From B1 sp964355075 (GTDB taxonomy: Bacteria; Bacteroidota; Bacteroidia; UKL13-3): 64,000 nt of DNA. The position numbers and the translations under genes were made by a program. The notes below the pieces were generated by a model. That model was not told the DNA's origin. It searched no databases and saw only the letters and a list, made by a program, of their open reading frames with translations. The stretch is from assembly GCA_964355075.1 (NCBI GenBank), contig CAYHCF010000003.1:62001-126000 (forward strand), read 5' to 3'. Shown here piece after piece: positions 35,546-43,257 of this stretch (position 1 is the first letter of the stretch; every line of letters begins with the position of its first letter).

Positions 35546-36589
35546 TTACAAAAGAGGCACACTAACACTGAAACGGATGCCATCATTGGTGATTTCAACT
35601 TTCTTTTCGCTCAGGAAGCTGTAACGACTTACAATATTATTCAGGCCAATTCCATTGCTTCCGGTTAACACGGTTTTAACCTTCAGATTATTGCTTACAC
35701 AAATCTGGTCATTCCTGCTTTCGATGGTTATGCATAATGGATTGTCTTTACTGATCACATTGTGCTTAATGGCATTTTCAATAAGCATTTGAAGGGTAAG
35801 GGTCACAATTTCTTTGTTAAGTGCTTTTGGATCAACTTTAATAATAACTTTTAGATTATCACCGAACCGAATTTTATTCAAAAATATATAGGCATTAATA
35901 AAGTCTAATTCTTCTCCGAGGCTTACGGTTTCCTTATCTTTTTGCGATAAAACATAACGGTAAACACTTGCCAGTTTTTGAACAAAATCTGTTGCTACCT
36001 TAGGTTCTTCTTCAATTAAATTTGAAAGCGTGTTCAAGGCGTTGAATAAGAAATGAGGATTAACCTGATTCTTTAAACTTTCAAATTCGGCTGTTATGCT
36101 GTTTCTTTTAATGGCTTCTTTTTCGATAACCGTTGAACGCCAATATTGGAAGAATTCGGTAGCGGCAAAGATTGAATTAATCAATAAGGTGATGGTAATA
36201 GAAGTAATCAGGTAAATGATACTTTCTTTAGAAGTCAGGTCACATAGGTGCTGATGGATGAGTGGATAAACATATATGGCAAAAAAGAAATGAGCAATAA
36301 CAGGCCATAACAAAGCAACCGCTCCTGCAATACTGATTTTTAATGCCGCATGTTTTTCCCAGGTAAACCGGTCGAAAGGGATCAAAACGGAGATCAACAT
36401 ATTCCCGTTCCATACTAAGAAGATATAAAAGAAAGTAGAGATAATGCTTCTGAATAATTCAGTATCCAATATCAAATCACCTTCTTTAAAGAACAGAATC
36501 AGGTTTTCCATACCTCCGAAAAGAATAGCCAGAAAGAGAATTATCAAATGCCTGATTGCAAAATTTTTGAGGTTAAAAAACGCTTTCAT
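35546..36589 (-). CDS. LytS-type sensor histidine kinase
   Basis: The 347-residue protein has four predicted membrane helices in residues 10-155, then a short coiled linker and the His_kinase-type domain: VNPHFLFNALNTLSNLIE (His about 176) and the ATP-binding ENAIKHNV N-box followed by NGIGLNN. The periplasmic loops are too small for a ligand-binding domain, so sensing may be intramembrane or through a partner. It starts 5 bases after the TonB-dependent receptor gene stop and is followed by the response regulator, so all three should be one transcript. Confidence 0.9.
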   Translation of the reverse strand: MKAFFNLKNFAIRHLIILFLAILFGGMENLILFFKEGDLILDTELFRSIISTFFYIFLVWNGNMLISVLIPFDRFTWEKHAALKISIAGAVALLWPVIAHFFFAIYVYPLIHQHLCDLTSKESIIYLITSITITLLINSIFAATEFFQYWRSTVIEKEAIKRNSITAEFESLKNQVNPHFLFNALNTLSNLIEEEPKVATDFVQKLASVYRYVLSQKDKETVSLGEELDFINAYIFLNKIRFGDNLKVIIKVDPKALNKEIVTLTLQMLIENAIKHNVISKDNPLCITIESRNDQICVSNNLKVKTVLTGSNGIGLNNIVSRYSFLSEKKVEITNDGIRFSVSVPLL

Positions 36590-36594
36590 TTCTA

Positions 36595-38967
36595 TTAAAA
36601 ATAAATTTTATAGAAAGGTACAGGAAATAAACCAATTTGATATGCTTTTTGAATCTGGCCGGTTTGCGGGTTATAATAACTGCTCAGGTAATTTTGGGTA
36701 TTGAACAGGTTCTGAATATCCAGGGCAATCTCCTGAGAATACCGTTTGCTGTTTTTTCTGTAACTAATTTTCAGATCGGCTCTGAAATAGTCTTGTTGCC
36801 TTTTCTCATATACGTTTATTAAATCATATACAGCTTGTCCCTGAGCTTTTGATTTGAGCTCATCTATGGGAATATATCTTCTTCCGCCCGCATAGGTAAC
36901 TTTTAAATTAAGCGCAAGGGTATTGTTTTTTGATTTCCCCATTTTCCATTCTTTGCCAGCTAAACCATTCAATACAAAATTGCCGTTAAATGCAGTATTT
37001 CTCCATACCTTATCACTTGCCTGATAAGTACTTTGGTACAATGAACCGGTTAGCAAATAATAGAATCCTTCATTAAAGAATCTTTCAAGGGTTAATTCAA
37101 GACCATAGTTTTTACCCTGTCCTTTATTCACCAGGCTATCAATATAAACAGGGCCAAAATCAGCACCAAAATTTACAGTTGAGAAAGAGGAAGAATAAGT
37201 TGTTACCGGTAAATTATATAAGTATTGGTAATAGGTTTCAACTTTTAAACGGGTATGCTCGCTTACCATCAAATCATAACCCAGTACGAAATGCTGTGCC
37301 TGACTCATTTCAAGATTTTTATTGAGTTGCACGTATTTATTGTTTGGCGTATCAATCAGGGTTCTCGTAAAATAAGTAATCAAAGGTTGTATTTGTCCGT
37401 GTTTTCCATATCCGAAACTGATACCTTGTTTGGGCGAAATTTGCCAACGAACACTCGCTCTGGGATCCAGAGAGCCGGTATTATTAATATGTAAATAATC
37501 GTAATGAAGCCCCAGATTGAAGGTTAGCCTCTCCGTATAACGGTAATTGTAATTAAAGTAGCTTTGGGTTTGAAAAGCATTCTCGTTAAAATCAAGTCTT
37601 TTGAACCAATTACTTATCTGACTCAGATAAAAACTGTCACTCATATTTCCATTCAGGCGATTTACGATCACTCCAAATTTTATGGAATTTTGTGCATTCA
37701 TTTTCCGGTTATAAAAAGTATGCAAAGAAATTTTGCTATAGGTGGTATTTCTATTCATGAAATAAAATACATTATTGGCTTTGTCTAAGGTATCAATTTT
37801 TACACGGTTCCCCTCACCCGATAAACTTAATACACTTTTGATATATGATTTTTTATCAATCTGAGCCAGATGCATTGCTCCAACAACTCCCATATTGCTG
37901 TTGAAATAAACATCCTGATAGAAAAAAAGCTCTTCTTTTTCTTTTCCTGTTTTCTTGCTGTCAAGAAGCTGAGTTGAACTATTACCACCCATTCCAAACA
38001 GACTGAAGCCCCCTAATTTTGTATTTGGGAAATTGAATTTAAAAGATAAATCCTGATAGAAAGGAACACCCGAATTGCCAAATTTTATTCCCATTGCTTC
38101 AAACACGCTTAAGGTTGAATACCGGTAGCTGACCAAATACGATGAACCTTTTTTCCTGTTAATGGGACCTTCTGTTAATAGCTCCACACCACCAAAACCA
38201 ATCTGACCGATAAATTCTCTTTTTTCATTGTTTCCTGAGCGCATTTTTAAGTCAAAAACGCCGGAGTTTGCATTTCCATATTCCGATGGAAACGCACCTG
38301 TTAAGAAATCGGAATTAGCGAGCAGGTTATTATTTAAAATACTTACCGGTCCGCCATTAGCCCCTTGGTTGCCAAAGTGATTGGGGTTAGGGATATCTGC
38401 TCCCTCAAAGCGCCACAGCAAACCTGTTGGGGAATTCCCCCTGATGATAATGTCATTGCGCATGTCGTTACCACCACCTGCCACTCCGGCAAAACTTGCA
38501 GCCATTCTGCTTGGGTCACCAAAACCACCTGCATATCGTTGGGTTTGATCAATGGTAAATGAACGCCCGCTAACCAATACAAGGTCGTTATTGGCTGAGG
38601 CTTTACTAAACTTTGCTGAAATAACCACTTCTTTGTGGCTCACCACTTTTTCCTGCATTTCAATGTTTACCACCACTTCTTTAGCAGAATTTACGATGAG
38701 ATCGTTGAGTATGCGATCCTCATAACCTATGTAAGATACTTTAATTGATTTTCGTCCAACCGGAACATGCGTTAACCTGAAATTACCATTTTCGTCGCTG
38801 GTAATGCCCATGGGCTTGGCTTCATTGATGGTTTGAATGGTTGCACCCATTAATACCTGTTTGGATTCCTTGTCAATAATGGTTCCTCGAATGGTTTGTG
38901 TAAACTCCTGAGCACCTGACCAGTTTGAAGCGAATGCTAAAATGCTGAATAATAATATGCGTTTCAT
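36595..38967 (-). CDS. TonB-dependent outer-membrane receptor with carboxypeptidase-like N-domain
   Basis: The ATG at 38967 gives 790 residues with a signal peptide ending WSGAQ; a frame start 11 codons earlier is not needed and precedes no signal. After the signal come a carboxypeptidase-regulatory-like beta-sandwich (RGTIIDKESKQVLMGATI, then NFRLTHVPVGRKSIKVSYIGYED), a plug domain (FGDPSRMAASFAGVAGGGND, IIIRGNSPTGLLWRFEGADIPNPNHFG, each in part) and a 22-strand-like barrel ending AYQIGLFPVPFYKIYF. Such receptors move substrates across the outer membrane with TonB. No SusD partner is adjacent, so glycan import of the SusCD type is unlikely. It heads an operon with the kinase and response regulator. 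Confidence 0.88.
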   Translation of the reverse strand: MKRILLFSILAFASNWSGAQEFTQTIRGTIIDKESKQVLMGATIQTINEAKPMGITSDENGNFRLTHVPVGRKSIKVSYIGYEDRILNDLIVNSAKEVVVNIEMQEKVVSHKEVVISAKFSKASANNDLVLVSGRSFTIDQTQRYAGGFGDPSRMAASFAGVAGGGNDMRNDIIIRGNSPTGLLWRFEGADIPNPNHFGNQGANGGPVSILNNNLLANSDFLTGAFPSEYGNANSGVFDLKMRSGNNEKREFIGQIGFGGVELLTEGPINRKKGSSYLVSYRYSTLSVFEAMGIKFGNSGVPFYQDLSFKFNFPNTKLGGFSLFGMGGNSSTQLLDSKKTGKEKEELFFYQDVYFNSNMGVVGAMHLAQIDKKSYIKSVLSLSGEGNRVKIDTLDKANNVFYFMNRNTTYSKISLHTFYNRKMNAQNSIKFGVIVNRLNGNMSDSFYLSQISNWFKRLDFNENAFQTQSYFNYNYRYTERLTFNLGLHYDYLHINNTGSLDPRASVRWQISPKQGISFGYGKHGQIQPLITYFTRTLIDTPNNKYVQLNKNLEMSQAQHFVLGYDLMVSEHTRLKVETYYQYLYNLPVTTYSSSFSTVNFGADFGPVYIDSLVNKGQGKNYGLELTLERFFNEGFYYLLTGSLYQSTYQASDKVWRNTAFNGNFVLNGLAGKEWKMGKSKNNTLALNLKVTYAGGRRYIPIDELKSKAQGQAVYDLINVYEKRQQDYFRADLKISYRKNSKRYSQEIALDIQNLFNTQNYLSSYYNPQTGQIQKAYQIGLFPVPFYKIYF

Positions 38968-39159
38968 TGTATTAAAATTTATGGCACAAAGATGATTCAC
39001 ATCTGTATTTCAATAAAGTCAATTCAGATTAAACGGAATATTTTTGGGATGAAGTGTAAGAAAACTAAGCTGAAATGAAGGGGCAGAAAATTTTTTATTG
39101 TGCGATTTCATTCAAATAAAAATCTTTACGGAACAAAATGTAACATGAAAAGGGAAATT

Positions 39160-39399
39160 TTAGTCTAAAACAGCTGTAACTTTTACAATTTGTGGCAGGG
39201 CACTTCTGATTCCTGATTCTATTCCGGCTTTCATCGTCATACTGCTCATGGAGCAACTGCTGCAATTGCCCAGAAGGCGTAATTTTAATTCCATGTGCTC
39301 AGTAAGTTCAACCAGCTCAACATCGCCACCATCAGCCATTAAAAAGGGTCGCATGCCATTTAATGCGATTTCAATTTTTTCTATTAGATCCTGATTCAT
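39160..39399 (-). CDS. NifU C-terminal-like (NFU) iron-sulfur scaffold protein
   Basis: The ATG at 39399 (MNQDLIEK) gives 79 residues; an upstream TTG would add three. It contains IRPFL-like RPFLMADGGDVELVEL and LGNCSSCSMSSMTMKAGIE, the NFU CxxC motif (CSSC) that binds a transient [Fe-S] cluster, in the typical layout. It is the second gene after the Mrp-type ATPase (16-25 bases), and the pair should work together in assembling or delivering iron-sulfur clusters. Confidence 0.85.
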   Translation of the reverse strand: MNQDLIEKIEIALNGMRPFLMADGGDVELVELTEHMELKLRLLGNCSSCSMSSMTMKAGIESGIRSALPQIVKVTAVLD

Positions 39400-39424
39400 T
39401 TTACGCAATATAAATTATTACGGG

Positions 39425-40507
39425 TTAACTGGCTGTCATTTCTTTTGGAACATTCAGAACGGCAATTTGTTGTGCAACTTTTTCGGATATATTAAAAAAT
39501 GCTTTCTGAACGGGTGTACCCTCTTCAAGCACACTCGGAATTCCCTGATCGCCCCCTTCTCGAATGCTCAAAAATATAGGAACTTCACCCAGGAAAGGCA
39601 CTTCAAGTTCGTTGCTCATGGTTTTTCCGCCACCGTTTCCAAAAATATAATATTTATTTTCAGGTAATTCGGCAGGTGTAAAATAAGCCATGTTTTCAAC
39701 AATGCCTAAAATGGGTACGGAAACTCCGGCCAGTCCAAACATCGTTGCAGCTTTATACGTGTCGGCCAGGGCAACTGCCTGTGGAGTGGTAACGATTACC
39801 ACACCGGTAAGCGGAACTATTTGCAACATCGTTAAATGGATATCGCCGGTTCCGGGAGGTAAATCCAGAATCAAGTAATCTAATTCACCCCAATCGGTAT
39901 CATTCACAAACTGACGCAGCGCAGATGAAACCATTGGCCCGCGCCAAACAACGGGCTGTTCACGTTTAATCAAAAATCCAATAGATAATAATTTTATCCC
40001 ATATTTTTCAACCGGAACCATTAATTGTTTATCGTCTACTTCACGCATCTTTGGCTGGCTGTCCATTACGCCAAACATCATTGGAATAGAGGGGCCGTGT
40101 ATATCCGCATCTAATAAACCAACCTTGGCTCCCATCATAGAAAGGGCAACTGCAATATTGGTTGCAACGGTTGATTTTCCAACGCCACCTTTTCCACTGG
40201 CGACTGCAATAATGTTTTTCACACCGGGTAATACCAATTTATCCAGGCGATTTGTATTCACATTGGCGGTCATTTCTATTTGTACTTCCAAACCGGCATC
40301 AACCAATTTATGAATAGCCGAAATACAATCTTTCTCAATTTTATCTTTTAAAGGGCATGCCGGTGTAGTAAGAACTACTTTAAACTTGACGGTATTGTTT
40401 TCAATTTCAATGTCTTGAATCATTTTGAGGTAAACCAGATCTTTTTTCAAATCGGGTTCCTCAACGGTAGCAAGCGCTTTCAGGATATCATCTTTCGTTA
40501 TACTCAT
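39425..40507 (-). CDS. Mrp/ApbC-type iron-sulfur cluster carrier ATPase
   Basis: The start is set at ATG 40507 (MSITKDDIL), giving 360 residues; further upstream ATGs (40516, 40546) are in frame. Residues 1-90 form a MIP18/DUF59-type domain (ALATVEEPDLKKDLVYL) and the rest a ParA/MinD-like ATPase with VASGKGGVGKSTVA at about 105, DADIHGPSIP, and LILDLPPGTGDIHLT. These proteins carry [4Fe-4S] clusters to targets. The usual CxxC near the C-terminus of some homologues is not visible here, but LENKYYIFGNGGGKTM occupies the equivalent region. It is co-oriented with the NFU gene. Confidence 0.88.
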   Translation of the reverse strand: MSITKDDILKALATVEEPDLKKDLVYLKMIQDIEIENNTVKFKVVLTTPACPLKDKIEKDCISAIHKLVDAGLEVQIEMTANVNTNRLDKLVLPGVKNIIAVASGKGGVGKSTVATNIAVALSMMGAKVGLLDADIHGPSIPMMFGVMDSQPKMREVDDKQLMVPVEKYGIKLLSIGFLIKREQPVVWRGPMVSSALRQFVNDTDWGELDYLILDLPPGTGDIHLTMLQIVPLTGVVIVTTPQAVALADTYKAATMFGLAGVSVPILGIVENMAYFTPAELPENKYYIFGNGGGKTMSNELEVPFLGEVPIFLSIREGGDQGIPSVLEEGTPVQKAFFNISEKVAQQIAVLNVPKEMTAS

Positions 40508-40610
40508 GTTTTTCATTTTTCTAAGGTCCGCAAATATCGGGTTCATTTTGGAATTAGAAAGAAAAAACCGCCTAAATCACAGGAAGATTACAAAAATCAT
40601 GGAATAATTA

Positions 40611-40650
40611 ATTGAGAATTGAAAATTGAAAATGGAGAATTGAAAATGAT
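40611..40650. repeat. Heptad direct repeat (TTGAAAA type)
   Basis: Five 7-base units (TTGAGAA, TTGAAAA, TTGAAAA, TGGAGAA, TTGAAAA) run from 40612 to 40646. A related run in reverse orientation spans 46705-46732. Confidence 0.6.
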
Positions 40651-40689
40651 TTAGGATATTGAAAAGTAAATCATATAAACAGGATTTAA

Positions 40690-40908
40690 TGCGTCTCGAT
40701 TTCTAATGTATTTAAAGATTCAATACCAAACTACACTTTTATTGACAACCTTAAATTCAGGGGAAAAACATACAAAGGGGTCTATCAGATATCAGGATCT
40801 TATAAATATTCTGATAATAAGAAGTTTGCAGAGATTGTCTATTACACTCAGGCCGGCGGAATAATTGGATTTATTCTCAACGACAAAAGTACCTGGGAAA
40901 GGAAGTAA
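40690..40908 (+). pseudogene. Gene remnant: C-terminal coding stretch without a start codon
   Basis: A frame of 73 codons lies between stops and reads as plausible protein (SNVFKDSIPNYTFIDNLKFRGK..YKGVYQISGSYKYS, given in part, then KFAEIVYYTQAGGIIGFIL and TWERK before the stop). It has no ATG, GTG or TTG. Together with heptad repeats upstream it fills the 372-base gap between the Mrp gene and rny, and is best read as the tail of a decayed gene. I do not recognise the family. Confidence 0.4.
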
Positions 40909-40918
40909 TTTTCAAAAA

Positions 40919-42460
40919 TTATTTCGCGAAATTAATCGCTCGTTTCTCGCGGATCACAGTGATTTTGATCTGACCCGGATAGGTCATTTCTTTTTGAATG
41001 CGCTGGCTTAAATCAATGGATAATAAATCAGCCTGATCGTCTGTAACTTTATCGCTTTCTACCATTACACGCAACTCACGGCCAGCCTGAATGGCATATG
41101 CTTTTTCAACGCCATTATAACTCAAAGCAATATTTTCCAGGGTCTTCAAACGTTTCATGTAATTTTCGGTATCCTCACGGCGGGCACCCGGACGAGAGCC
41201 CGAAATCGCATCACAAGCCTGAATAATAGGTGAGAGAATGGAGGTCATTTCCACTTCATCATGGTGCGCACCAATGGCATTGATTACTTCGGGATGTTCT
41301 TTGTATTTTTCAGCAAGCTTCATGCCCAATAATGCATGTGGTGTTTCTGCATCGTCGTCAGGCACTTTTCCAATATCGTGTAACAGGCCAGCACGTTTTG
41401 CAAGCTTTACATTTAAACCAAACTCAGCGGCCATGGTGGCACACAGGTTGGCAACTTCTCTGGAATGTTGTAAGAGGTTTTGTCCATAACTCGAACGGTA
41501 ACGCATACGCCCCACCATTCTTATTAACTCGGGATGCAAGCCATGAATAGCCAGATCAATACAGGTACGTTCCCCTATCTCAACAATTTCTTCTTCGATT
41601 TGCTTTTTGGTTTTGGCAACCACTTCTTCAATGCGTGCAGGGTGGATTCGTCCGTCGGTTACCAAACGATGCATGGCCAAACGGGCAATCTCTCTTCTGA
41701 TCGGGTCGAAGCACGAAAGGATAATTGCCTCCGGAGTATCATCCACAATAAACTCAACTCCTGTTGCAGCTTCCAAAGCACGGATATTGCGCCCTTCGCG
41801 ACCAATAATTCTTCCTTTGAGTTCATCATTTTCAATATTGAAAACACTCACCGAATTTTCGATGGCATGCTCGGCAGCAGTTCTCTGAATGGTGCTCAGA
41901 ATAATTTTCTTGGCTTCCTTGGTAGCGGTCAAACGGGCTTCATCCGTGATATCTTTTATTTTTGACAATGCCTCTGTACGGGCTTCCTCATGTAAGGCAT
42001 CCACCAATTGTTTTTTGGCTTCATCAGCGGTAAGTCCCGCAATTTTTTCAAGTGCTTTTACTTGGGTATGTAAGGCTTTATCAGCTTCTTCCCGTTTGAT
42101 GGCAATGGTGGCCATTTGCTTTTCAAGAGATTGCTTGATGGAATCCAGCTCAGAGTCTTTTCGCTGGGTGTTTTCCATTTTTTGTTTTAAACTTTGTTCC
42201 TGTTGTTTAATTTTGTTTTCCTCTTTCAAAATGTTTTGATTTCTAAGATTCACTTCTTTTTCGTGATCCGCTTTTAAAATCAAAAATTTCTCTTTGGCTT
42301 CCAGGATTTTGTCTTTTTTAAGCATTTCTGCTTTCTCTTCAGCATCCTTAATAATACGTGATGCCTTGCTTTTCTGCATCACGTTGAGAAGTAAATAGGT
42401 CAAAACAGCCCCGGCACCTATGCCTAACATTACAAAAACTAATACTAAATAAATTTCCAT
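40919..42460 (-). CDS. rny: Ribonuclease Y
   Basis: This 513-residue membrane-anchored endoribonuclease starts mRNA decay. A single N-terminal helix (about 4-26) is followed by a long charged coiled coil (30-190), a KH domain with GRIIGREGRNIRALEAATG (about 220) and an HD domain with HSREVANLCATMAAEFG and LLHDIGK (about 359) that provide metal ligands. Length and domain order match the family. It is the last gene of the pheT-coiled-coil-zapA-rny block on the minus strand, 45 bases from zapA. Confidence 0.95.
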   Translation of the reverse strand: MEIYLVLVFVMLGIGAGAVLTYLLLNVMQKSKASRIIKDAEEKAEMLKKDKILEAKEKFLILKADHEKEVNLRNQNILKEENKIKQQEQSLKQKMENTQRKDSELDSIKQSLEKQMATIAIKREEADKALHTQVKALEKIAGLTADEAKKQLVDALHEEARTEALSKIKDITDEARLTATKEAKKIILSTIQRTAAEHAIENSVSVFNIENDELKGRIIGREGRNIRALEAATGVEFIVDDTPEAIILSCFDPIRREIARLAMHRLVTDGRIHPARIEEVVAKTKKQIEEEIVEIGERTCIDLAIHGLHPELIRMVGRMRYRSSYGQNLLQHSREVANLCATMAAEFGLNVKLAKRAGLLHDIGKVPDDDAETPHALLGMKLAEKYKEHPEVINAIGAHHDEVEMTSILSPIIQACDAISGSRPGARREDTENYMKRLKTLENIALSYNGVEKAYAIQAGRELRVMVESDKVTDDQADLLSIDLSQRIQKEMTYPGQIKITVIREKRAINFAK

Positions 42461-42505
42461 TTGTGTTCACGTTTAAGATTAAAAAACGTTGTTATCACAT
42501 GGGCA

Positions 42506-42796
42506 TCACTTCAGGTGAACGTGGGCAAGTAACTGATCCATTTGAATCAGTTCTTTTTCTATTTCGGCATCCATCAGGTAATCCTGATTTTTATGTTTTT
42601 GCAACTCATTGGCAATCTCCAGGGCAAACATGGCTAATGCATCCTGATTATCCCTTAAGGCAAATTGCTCGCTGTATTGCTGCAATTTATCCTGTATAAG
42701 TTTTCCGGCAGCTCTAAGACTTGCCTCTTCAGAAGGTTTTACACTAATTGGATAAACCCTTCCTGCAATATTGATGTTAATAGATAGCTCGTTCAA
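42506..42796 (-). CDS. zapA: Cell division protein ZapA
   Basis: The start is taken as TTG at 42796, giving 96 residues (MNELSININIAGRVYPISV). Its TTG overlaps the TGA of the upstream small gene (TTGA), the same type of coupling as ATGA. A longer frame from ATG 42832 would add 12 residues that overlap the neighbour and lack homology to ZapA starts. The body has the N-terminal ZapA beta domain followed by a coiled-coil tail (AMFALEIANELQKHKNQDYLM, in part). ZapA bundles FtsZ filaments at the division site. It precedes rny. Confidence 0.8.
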   Translation of the reverse strand: MNELSININIAGRVYPISVKPSEEASLRAAGKLIQDKLQQYSEQFALRDNQDALAMFALEIANELQKHKNQDYLMDAEIEKELIQMDQLLAHVHLK

Positions 42797-43098
42797 TTGT
42801 TGTCTGGCAAATGTTTTAACAACTTTAGGCATTCGTCTATTTCGCGAATATACCGGTTAATTTTCAGTTTAACATCGGTAATATCCTGTTTCGATAGCTG
42901 AATTCCATCAGCAAGTTTACTGATTTTATTTCTTTCTTCTACTATTTCTGTTCTTTTTGTTTGATTCAGGAGTATTTGTTGCAAATTCCGGTTCTCTTTA
43001 CGAAGCGCTTCCATATCCCTCTCAAGCAGCTGATATTGCTCAAGAAGAGCTACTATTTTTAGCTTAATTATTTCCGCTTTTCTTAAAGATGAATTCAT
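42793..43098 (-). CDS. Small coiled-coil protein, possible ZapB-like partner
   Basis: I do not recognise this 101-residue protein by family. It is mostly heptad-like helix (KLKIVALLEQYQLLERDMEALRKENRNLQ in part) with a second helix KLKINRYIREIDECLKLLKHL. It is translationally coupled to zapA by a four-base overlap, so a role with ZapA, as ZapB has in Proteobacteria, is an inference. It lies downstream of pheT with 159 bases between, a gap that contains a dispersed repeat. Confidence 0.6.
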   Translation of the reverse strand: MNSSLRKAEIIKLKIVALLEQYQLLERDMEALRKENRNLQQILLNQTKRTEIVEERNKISKLADGIQLSKQDITDVKLKINRYIREIDECLKLLKHLPDNN

Positions 43099-43166
43099 TT
43101 TTTCTTATCAAAAACTCAAATTGTTGTTTTCAGATATTTCGAACTTAGGGTTCAGATTTCGTTTTT

Positions 43167-43224
43167 GCCACAAAGTCGCGAAGGCGCTAATTTTAAAACC
43201 TTTGCGACTTAGAGCCTTAGCGGC
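43167..43224. repeat. Imperfect inverted repeat of the AAGNCGC family, copy 2
   Basis: It is related to the element at 14916-14980: it begins GCCACAAAGTCGCGAAGGCGC and ends in the reverse form TTTGCGACTTAGAGCC..GCGGC. The two arms of 24 bases share 17 positions when one is reversed. It lies in the gap between pheT and the small coiled-coil gene. Confidence 0.6.
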
Positions 43225-43257
43225 AAGCTAGTTAATCTCATTTCCCATCTCTCATTT

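Noticed and set aside
41534..41965. A 143-codon plus-strand frame inside rny
   Set aside because: It is antisense to RNase Y, whose KH and HD domains are unmistakable.
42461..42505. Possible 6S RNA between zapA and rny, as found next to zapA in Proteobacteria
   Set aside because: The gap is only 45 bases, too short for a 6S RNA.
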